Assembly (NCBI GenBank): GCA_902462635.1
Contig: CABQCN010000033.1
Location: forward strand, 1-8,833
Source of the DNA: an uncultured Oscillospiraceae bacterium
GTDB lineage: Bacteria > Bacillota > Clostridia > UBA1212 > UBA1255
Reading direction: 5' to 3'
DNA: 8,833 nt
Shown in pieces: positions 1 to 5,338 of the stretch. The translations under genes and the position numbers were made by a program. How positions within the stretch are numbered: the first letter of the stretch is position 1; the number at the start of each line of letters is the position of its first letter. The notes beneath the pieces are model-generated. The model did not search any database. It saw nothing but the letters and a program-made list of their open reading frames with translations, and was not told where the DNA came from.

Positions 1-1007
1 AGTACGACATTCAGTATAAAATATACGATCGCGTTACTGCGTACGCTTACCTTATTCGTGATCTTTGAGAGCTCTTTGATCGCCTGCGCCGCCGAACCTT
101 CCGAATCCGTCAGCGCAGCTTGCAGCCGCCGCAGAGCTTCGGCCTGAAAAGAAGCCTTATTAATAAACAAAAGCACTTTGCTATAAGCGCCCAGCTTGAA
201 CGGAAGGCGGTTGATGCTTTTCAGATAGTTTCCTGTGAAAAATGCGCCCGACAGCCAAACAAGCGCCTGCGCCGCGTATAGGCATAAAGAAAAAATATAA
301 AATTGTTTCCATTGGAATATGATTACGAGTCCTGTAAATAAGAGGAGTACGAACGGAAAGAACAAGAGCAAGATCCGCAGCACCTTTCCGCGCAGAAACG
401 GGCGGTTCTCCTGTAATTCTTTCACAAGCGCCGGCGCGGCGGGATCGCTGCCGATTTGAGAGAACAAATATTCCAGTTCGTCGGAAAAATCGTTGTCGTT
501 AGCCAGTTCTTCGATGGCCTCCTGCCGCTGCCCAATAGTTTCTCCCTCATAATCGGCATACAACAAATCACTGATAAACGCGTGACGGCCGTGCCAGGTG
601 TGGGTGGTATTCAGAAATTGAAATAATGATTTTTTCCCTACGATATCGAGATCGCAGCAATAAGGATGCTCGGAATCGGCGAATTCTTCTCCGGTATCAG
701 GGAAGGCGGGCCAACGACCTTCGATCCGGTCTAAGTGGCGCTGATTGATTTCAATGATGCCAGCCGCGTGCGCCGCTTTCTCATCGGCCTGCGCATGGCG
801 GATCCAGGCACAGACCTGTACTGCCAGCAGAATGCCGGCCGCAACCTTATACGCTGCCGAATCCCATCGCTTTATCATAAAATAGATACTGATTGCAAAG
901 AGGAGGAACAGCGCCAGTTTGAGATATCCCAGCAAGCTGGACTTCCGTTCGGATTTTTTCAGCAAAGCGCTTTGCCGTTCGATGGTCTTATGAAAAATTT
1001 GCTGCAA
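1..1007 (-). CDS. Membrane-anchored MutS-like protein, N-terminal part (cut by the left window edge)
   Basis: The reading frame is open from a TTG at 1007 to the left edge, giving 335 codons; the C-terminal part, where a MutS ATPase would lie, is outside the window. Seen: four hydrophobic stretches in two pairs, about residues 28-45 and 54-70, then 211-231 and 235-254. Between the pairs lies a MutS-core-like segment, HPYCCDLDIVGKKSLFQFLN (residues 114-133), followed by a threonine-rich T-x-T-x-x-G-R stretch and GQRQEAIEEL (159-168). Near the edge is NKVSVRSNAIVYFILN (318-333). From family knowledge, these resemble the core/lever region of MutS-related ATPases in Bacillota that carry N-terminal membrane helices and differ from MutS1 and MutS2. 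A role in mismatch repair is not supported; the function of this subgroup is unknown to me. TTG is chosen because GGAGGA sits 6 bases upstream; the first in-frame ATG (residue 44) would remove most of the first helix. The call would fail if no Walker A motif follows beyond the edge. Confidence 0.8.
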   Translation of the reverse strand, partial: MQQIFHKTIERQSALLKKSERKSSLLGYLKLALFLLFAISIYFMIKRWDSAAYKVAAGILLAVQVCAWIRHAQADEKAAHAAGIIEINQRHLDRIEGRWPAFPDTGEEFADSEHPYCCDLDIVGKKSLFQFLNTTHTWHGRHAFISDLLYADYEGETIGQRQEAIEELANDNDFSDELEYLFSQIGSDPAAPALVKELQENRPFLRGKVLRILLLFFPFVLLLFTGLVIIFQWKQFYIFSLCLYAAQALVWLSGAFFTGNYLKSINRLPFKLGAYSKVLLFINKASFQAEALRRLQAALTDSEGSAAQAIKELSKITNKVSVRSNAIVYFILNVV

Positions 1008-1013
1008 TACAAT

Positions 1014-1019
1014 TCCTCC
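1014..1019 (-). promoter_or_regulatory. Ribosome binding site fixing a TTG start
   Basis: The minus strand reads GGAGGA, six bases before the TTG at 1007. No ATG or GTG is close enough to use it. A second TTG at 1012 lies too near the site and is out of frame. This supports a TTG start for the MutS-like gene. Confidence 0.75.
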
Positions 1020-1052
1020 GTTTCCCGCCGGCCTTTCCAAACCGGGTTTCGT

Positions 1053-1070
1053 ACTTTTACCGGTAAACGT
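1053..1070. repeat. 18-base near-perfect palindrome in the leader of the MutS-like gene
   Basis: The central 12 bases, TTTACCGGTAAA (1056-1067), are a perfect palindrome. Two further pairs match after one mismatch (1055/1068), giving ACTTTTACCGGTAAACGT. The element lies in the 99-base gap between the DJ-1-like gene and the MutS-like gene, about 46 bases before the TTG start. The symmetry would suit a dimeric regulator's operator or a small RNA hairpin, but it has no U-tract and so is not a convincing terminator. Its function is inferred only from position and symmetry. Confidence 0.4.
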
Positions 1071-1105
1071 CCCTCTTACGGAGGAGAGAAACCGGTCTTC
1101 GCCGC

Positions 1106-1134
1106 ATTATAAAGACGGTATCGGGACCTCGTAA
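1106..1134 (-). promoter_or_regulatory. Possible promoter for the MutS-like gene
   Basis: On the minus strand a perfect TATAAT (1111-1106) overlaps the end of the DJ-1-like gene. It is preceded at 17 bases by a weak -35, TTACGA (1134-1129). Transcription would start near 1099 and leave a leader of about 90 bases holding the palindrome at 1053-1070. The -35 matches the consensus at only three of six positions, so read-through from the upstream genes is an equally good alternative. Confidence 0.3.
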
Positions 1135-1706
1135 CAACCGTGTTTGTAAAAACGGTACCATTCCAAAATTTTATCCGCAGGCGCGACATTTAACGCAAGC
1201 AGCACTTCCCTGGCGAATTCGAGCGCCGCCGTGCCGTTGGCGGTAATGAGATTCCCGTCTCTAACGGACGGCTGTAAAATATAGTTCTCTTCTCCAGTGT
1301 ATGCGCTTCCCGCCCACTGCTTCAGATCATTCAGATCATTGCTGGTATGCCGGACATGATTTAAAGCGCCGGTTGCACCCAGAAAAACGGAAGCGTCGCA
1401 GATCGCGCCCACAACTTTATTGTGTTGCAGGGCGCTTTCTACAAGCGGTTCGATTTGCCGCGCTTCGTCGTTTCTCCACGATAATCCGCCGGTCAGGATC
1501 AACCCGCTGAACGTTTCCGGCACCGTGCAAACATCGTAATCCGGAAGTACCGTAAGCCCGCCCAGGGAACGGACGCTGTCTTTTGTCAGAGAAACCGTTT
1601 TGACGGCATATTCCTCTTTCCCCAAGGCAAGTATCAGCGGCGATAAATAGGCGATCTCCCAATCGGAATATTTATCCAATATCACAAAAAGCACCAGTTT
1701 CTTCAT
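1107..1706 (-). CDS. DJ-1/PfpI family protein (class I glutamine amidotransferase-like)
   Basis: A 199-residue single-domain protein, normal length for the DJ-1/PfpI superfamily. Seen, numbering from the ATG: an N-terminal strand (KKLVLFVIL) leading to DWEIA with Glu17; the GLILTGGLSW segment (residues 68-77); a nucleophile elbow VGAICDASVFLGATGAL with Cys103; and RHTSND with His120. Glu17 and Cys103 occupy the positions of the conserved Glu and reactive Cys of DJ-1-like proteins. Family members include proteases, chaperones, deglycase-like enzymes and proteins of unknown role. This one most resembles the small Bacillus YdeA-type members, whose substrate I do not know. There is no signal peptide, so it should be cytoplasmic. 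It lies 52 bases downstream of the deacylase gene (counted to its ATG) on the same strand with no visible terminator between, so co-transcription is likely. A TTG at 1709 precedes the ATG directly; the ATG is preferred on ribosome-site spacing. Confidence 0.88.
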   Translation of the reverse strand: MKKLVLFVILDKYSDWEIAYLSPLILALGKEEYAVKTVSLTKDSVRSLGGLTVLPDYDVCTVPETFSGLILTGGLSWRNDEARQIEPLVESALQHNKVVGAICDASVFLGATGALNHVRHTSNDLNDLKQWAGSAYTGEENYILQPSVRDGNLITANGTAALEFAREVLLALNVAPADKILEWYRFYKHGCYEVPIPSL

Positions 1707-1712
1707 CAATAG

Positions 1713-1718
1713 ACCTCT
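1713..1718 (-). promoter_or_regulatory. Ribosome binding site favouring the ATG at 1706
   Basis: The minus strand reads AGAGGT. It stands six bases before the ATG at 1706 but only three before the adjoining TTG at 1709, which would be too close. This decides for the ATG and a 199-residue product. Confidence 0.65.
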
Positions 1719-1758
1719 TTTCTATTCTTTAAAAACGATCGGAATTCTGCGCGCCGCT

Positions 1759-3366
1759 TTAGTTTGTCCGCATGGCGCGGCCGGCGCATCGCAGCGCCGG
1801 TTCGTTCAGGAGACCATCATACAGAACCTGCCTTCCGTTGATAAAAACGCGTTCGATTCCAAAACTTTTCCCCTGATCCGGTTTGGCGGATTTCAGGGCT
1901 TCTTCCTGAAAAACGGTTAGGTCGGCAAAATAGCCGGACTTTATATATCCCCGCTCCGGGATACCGAAGCGGTCGGCAACAGCGCCGGTCATTTTCCGAA
2001 TCGTACGCGGCATCGTATCGCCGCTGCCGTTAAGAGACAGATGCAGGAACTTGGGAAAACAATCGTAAATAGCCGGGTTTTGAATTCCGCGGTCTTCTAC
2101 CCAGGCGTCGGTCATATACAGCACAGGATCTTCTTTTGATAAAGCACTGACGATTTCCGGCGTACTGTACGAACCCATATTGACGCGTCCTTTAAAATCG
2201 CTGCGCTCGCATAATTCCAGATACGTATCCAAATCGCCCTTGCCCAGTTCTTCGGCAATCTGATGGACGGTCTTGCCCGCAAAGCGTTCGTTTCCCTCTC
2301 CCAGATCAGCGATCAGAATATCGTCCATCGTAAATCCAAGCAGCTTGCGGCTGGCAGACGCCAGTATTTTAAACCGCAGCTTATTCAGAGGCCTGCGCTT
2401 CTCCTCTTTACTCATCGCTTGATACCATGCGGGCAGTATTGCCGTAATTACGGAAACGCCGAGCAGTTCGCTGTACAGATCGAATTGCGCGTCGATGCCC
2501 TGCGCCCGCAGGCGGTGCAGAATCGCAAGCAGCTCATCCTTGCAGCGGAACGAGCGGCGTCCTACAAAGATTGCATGGGAATATTGCAGTTTTACGCGCG
2601 TATCGATTGCGATTTCCGCAAGCTCGTCAAGCGCCCGCAGGAGATGCGGTCTGCCCAGTAATTGGGAGTACGCCATGGAAACCGCGGAACAGGCCCGCGG
2701 GTGCACCGCCATGGGGCGGTCATATTTTTCACATAAACGGGCGACCGCTTTCAATTCTTCCTGCGGCGCATACAAGCCGGGTTCGTACATGAGGCCCAGC
2801 GAGACGCCGCAGGCGCCTTCCTGCAGTCCCTGTTCCAAAATTTCCATCATTCGTACGGATTCCGCCTCCGTAAGAGGGCGGTTTTCATATCCGGCAACGG
2901 AAGTGCGCGCGGTACAATGCCCGACCAGCGCCGCAATATTGCACGGCGTTTTCCGGTCGATTGCTTTGAAAAATTCCGCAGCCGTTCCGTATCTGCCGCG
3001 CAGCGCGTGAAAATGAAACAATCCGGCGCCGATTTTATCCACATACGGGCTTTCTTCATCGAATCCCGTGGCGGAAAGGCCGCAATTCCCGGTAATGAAC
3101 GAAGTGATCCCCTGACGGACAAAAGGCGTAAAATACGGCAGCGGATCCTCCTTAGCCGCAAACCAATCGTTATGGGAATGCGCGTCAAAAAAACCGGAAG
3201 AAACCGATAGTCCGGACAAATCGATTTCTTCCGCTTCTGCCGGAGCCTCCAGCTGCGGCCCGACTGCGGAGATTTTGTCGTCAGCGATCAGGATGTCTCC
3301 GTAAAAAGGATCCCCGCCGCTTCCATCGTAGATTGTACCGTTCCGCAATATCCGCATCATTGGCAT
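1759..3366 (-). CDS. N-acyl-D-amino-acid deacylase / D-aminoacylase-type amidohydrolase
   Basis: A 535-residue metal-dependent hydrolase of the amidohydrolase superfamily, predicted to remove the acyl group from N-acyl-D-amino acids. Seen: an N-terminal beta segment (RILRNGTIYDGSG), then SGFFDAHSHND with the HxH pair His63/His65; TGNCGLS with Cys95; GVSLGLMYEPGLYA (187-200); AVHPRA with His222; QYSHAIFVG with His264; YMTDAWVEDRG with Asp420; and a C-terminal cap-strand region (GYIKSGYFADLTVF). These match in order the metal-binding and catalytic residues of D-aminoacylases: two His, a bridging Cys, two more His and an Asp. Length is close to the family norm of about 480-540. No signal peptide is present, so it should be cytoplasmic. 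The exact acyl-amino-acid preference cannot be read from the sequence; a dipeptidase or related amidase is the main alternative. Three nearby starts are possible (ATG at 3366, 3360 and 3357); AAGGAG lies 4 bases before the first and 10 before the second. Confidence 0.87.
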   Translation of the reverse strand: MPMMRILRNGTIYDGSGGDPFYGDILIADDKISAVGPQLEAPAEAEEIDLSGLSVSSGFFDAHSHNDWFAAKEDPLPYFTPFVRQGITSFITGNCGLSATGFDEESPYVDKIGAGLFHFHALRGRYGTAAEFFKAIDRKTPCNIAALVGHCTARTSVAGYENRPLTEAESVRMMEILEQGLQEGACGVSLGLMYEPGLYAPQEELKAVARLCEKYDRPMAVHPRACSAVSMAYSQLLGRPHLLRALDELAEIAIDTRVKLQYSHAIFVGRRSFRCKDELLAILHRLRAQGIDAQFDLYSELLGVSVITAILPAWYQAMSKEEKRRPLNKLRFKILASASRKLLGFTMDDILIADLGEGNERFAGKTVHQIAEELGKGDLDTYLELCERSDFKGRVNMGSYSTPEIVSALSKEDPVLYMTDAWVEDRGIQNPAIYDCFPKFLHLSLNGSGDTMPRTIRKMTGAVADRFGIPERGYIKSGYFADLTVFQEEALKSAKPDQGKSFGIERVFINGRQVLYDGLLNEPALRCAGRAMRTN

Positions 3367-3383
3367 ATCACTCCTTCTGCTTT

Positions 3384-3412
3384 ATTATATCAGATCTATA
3401 GCAAAATTTTAA
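3384..3412 (-). promoter_or_regulatory. Extended -10 promoter for the deacylase/DJ-1 unit
   Basis: The minus strand carries TGATATAAT, a perfect -10 (3389-3384) with the TG of an extended -10. A weak -35, TTAAAA (3412-3407), lies 17 bases upstream. Transcription would begin near 3377, leaving a leader of only about 11 bases that barely includes the AAGGAG site at 3371-3376. The short leader is unusual and lowers confidence. Confidence 0.45.
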
Positions 3413-3492
3413 TCTGCATATAAAAATTTATTGTAGCGGAAAAAGCATAAAAAAGTACGGACTTTCTCCTTGCGCCATACCAAATCCGGAAA

Positions 3493-3521
3493 TTGCTCTC
3501 CGGCAGGATCCGTGCTATAAT
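3493..3521 (+). promoter_or_regulatory. Promoter of the nucleotidase/rhamnosidase unit
   Basis: TTGCTC (3493-3498) and a perfect TATAAT (3516-3521) are separated by exactly 17 bases, and TGC before the -10 gives the extended -10 form. Transcription would start near 3528, about 63 bases before the ATG at 3591. Short inverted arms, CCGGA (3486-3490) and TCCGG (3499-3503), flank the -35 hexamer and could bind a regulator. Confidence 0.65.
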
Positions 3522-3590
3522 AAAACGAAAAATTTTACTGCGGAATGCATAGATTGAACAGCGTGCTTCCGGAAAGGACAGTGCTTATTT

Positions 3591-5312
3591 ATGAAACGTT
3601 TTTTTGCAGCCGTATTGGCAGCTGCGATGTTGATGCTGGCGCCGGCCGCGGTCCGCGCCGCGGGGGCGGCGGACAAGGAAGATACCGTGATCACGATTTA
3701 TCATACGAACGACGTACACGGACGCGTCGATCCTTCCTTTTCCGGTACATATGATGCGCCGATCGGAATCGATACGATTGCGGCGGTGCATGCCGATACG
3801 GAGAATTCGCTGCTTGTTGATGCGGGAGACGCCGTTCACGGCACGCCGCTGGCAATTCTTACAAAAGGCGCCAAAATAATCGAACTGATGAACGCCGCCG
3901 GATACGATTTCATGGCGGTCGGCAACCATGAATTCAATTACGGATATGAGCAGCTCAAAACGCTGGCGTCGCTTGCGCAATTTCCGATCGCGGCCTCAAA
4001 CGTCAGAAGCGCGGATGGCTATGATCTGGATACCGTTAAAATATTTACGGTCGCCGGTGTGAAAATCGGAATGTTCGGCTTATCCACGGAAGATACGGCC
4101 GCTTCCGCAATGCCGGCCAATATCGCGGGACTGACGTTCGAAGACGCCGCCGAAACGGCTGCGCGCAAGGTTGCGGAGCTGAAGCAGGCGGGCGCGGAGA
4201 TCATCGTCGCGGTCGGGCATCTGGGCGATATTACAGGAAGAAACGGTACGACTTCGGCGGAACTCGTTGAAAAGGTAGATGGGATCGACGTATTTGTAGA
4301 CGGGCACAGTCACTCCCGATATGATACCGGGATCACCGTAGGAGATACGCTGATCGTTTCGGCAAATCAGTATGAAAATTTTCTCGGTAAAGTAGAAATT
4401 ACCGTTTCCGGCGGAGAAGTCGTATCTAAAACGGCGCGCCTTCTCACGGCGGAAGACATTGAAGAAATGACGTTCTCAGCTGAAGCTGCCGCGAAGAAAA
4501 CGGAAATCGGAAACCTGATTGCTGAGATTGATGCGGAATTCGAAGTTTTACTCAATGAAAAAGTCGCGGAATCCGGCGTTACGCTTTCAGCCGACCGCGC
4601 GCCGGGCGTACGTACGATGCAGACGGATCTCGGTTATCTCGTTGCGGAAGCATACCGCTCGGTAATGGGCGCCGACATCGGCATCGCCAACGGCGGGGAT
4701 ATCCGCTCCGATATCAAAGCAGGCGACGTCACGTACCGGGATATTATTATGACACTGCCGTTTTTCAATGCACTGCAGTCGAAAGAAATCACGCCGGCTG
4801 TTTTATGGGAAGTGTTGGAGAACGGCGTTTCCCAAATTAAGGCGGACGGCGCAGGCAATATTGACGCCGAGGCATCCGCAAGCGGACGGTTTCCGCAGAT
4901 TTCCGGATTTTCTTTTGCATATAATCCGGCGGCGGAAGCCGGCAGCAGAATTTTATCCGTAGTGCTGGACGACGGTACGGTGCTTGATAAAAACGATACG
5001 GAAACGAAACTTTTACTTGCCGCTTCGGAATACGTCATGAGCGGCGGCGACGATTACACGATGCTTGCCGATATTCCCGTTTATAAAGAATTCGGATTTA
5101 CCGCAGAACAGTCCCTGATTGACTTCCTGCGGAATAACGAAGTGACGGGCGCGTTCTTCGCGGCAAATAATAAAAATCGAATCGTTGCCAGTGTCCCGCA
5201 AGACAGCGAGCCGGATAATCCGGAAACGGACGGGATCTTTGCGGCCGGGACGGCCGCCGTCGTTTGTATGGCGGCTGCCGCAACGATCCTTGCGAGGAGA
5301 AAACGGACATAA
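3591..5312 (+). CDS. Secreted 5'-nucleotidase / UDP-sugar hydrolase-type metallophosphoesterase
   Basis: A 573-residue exported phosphoesterase that should dephosphorylate extracellular nucleotides or related compounds. Seen: a signal peptide (residues 1 to about 24, MKR then an Ala/Leu/Met-rich core ending near VRAAGAA). The calcineurin-like metallophosphoesterase domain spans about 34-285, with HTNDVHG (Asp41, His43), DAGD (Asp80), GNHEF (Asn112, His113), GHLGD (His210) and GHSHS (His239, His241). The C-terminal 5'-nucleotidase domain spans about 325-500, with NGGDIRSD (367-374), LPFFNAL (389-395) and SGGDDYTML (484-492). These are the dimetal and substrate-pocket motifs of the UshA/NT5E family. 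The tail has NPETDG (543-548), a hydrophobic stretch, and a basic end, RRKRT, as in sortase substrates, though it is not a canonical LPxTG. The start has AAAGGA 12 bases upstream, a rather long spacing. It is the first gene of a two-gene unit. Substrate is not decided by sequence. Confidence 0.92.
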   Translation: MKRFFAAVLAAAMLMLAPAAVRAAGAADKEDTVITIYHTNDVHGRVDPSFSGTYDAPIGIDTIAAVHADTENSLLVDAGDAVHGTPLAILTKGAKIIELMNAAGYDFMAVGNHEFNYGYEQLKTLASLAQFPIAASNVRSADGYDLDTVKIFTVAGVKIGMFGLSTEDTAASAMPANIAGLTFEDAAETAARKVAELKQAGAEIIVAVGHLGDITGRNGTTSAELVEKVDGIDVFVDGHSHSRYDTGITVGDTLIVSANQYENFLGKVEITVSGGEVVSKTARLLTAEDIEEMTFSAEAAAKKTEIGNLIAEIDAEFEVLLNEKVAESGVTLSADRAPGVRTMQTDLGYLVAEAYRSVMGADIGIANGGDIRSDIKAGDVTYRDIIMTLPFFNALQSKEITPAVLWEVLENGVSQIKADGAGNIDAEASASGRFPQISGFSFAYNPAAEAGSRILSVVLDDGTVLDKNDTETKLLLAASEYVMSGGDDYTMLADIPVYKEFGFTAEQSLIDFLRNNEVTGAFFAANNKNRIVASVPQDSEPDNPETDGIFAAGTAAVVCMAAAATILARRKRT

Positions 5313-5325
5313 TTTTTGAAAACGC

Positions 5326-5330
5326 GGAGG
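5326..5330 (+). promoter_or_regulatory. Ribosome binding site deciding the lipoprotein start
   Basis: GGAGG lies eight bases before the ATG at 5339. The frame is open further upstream to an ATG at 5264, but that start lies inside the nucleotidase gene, has no such site and would put 25 extra residues before the signal peptide. The ATG at 5339 is therefore chosen. Confidence 0.85.
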
Positions 5331-5338
5331 TGTTTTTC

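Noticed and set aside
1008..1106. Rho-independent terminator between the DJ-1-like and MutS-like genes
   Set aside because: Short inverted repeats are present (TTTACCGGTAAA and AAACCCGGTTT), but none is a GC-rich stem followed by a run of T on the minus strand.
735..1112. Plus-strand open frame of 125 codons over the MutS-like gene and the following gap
   Set aside because: It lies antisense to a frame with recognisable MutS-like motifs, helices and a good ribosome site. Its own product shows no family features.
2495..3010. Plus-strand open frame of 171 codons within the deacylase gene
   Set aside because: It is antisense to the conserved metal-site region of the deacylase. The product is rich in Ser, Arg and Cys without motifs.
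3367..3590. Riboswitch or small RNA in the divergent intergenic region
   Set aside because: The plus-strand leader is only about 63 bases and the minus-strand one about 11, with no conserved aptamer-like structure that I can recognise.
5264..5338. Longer N terminus for the lipoprotein starting at 5264
   Set aside because: It would overlap the end of the nucleotidase, lacks a ribosome site and would bury the signal peptide. GGAGG before 5339 gives a better start.
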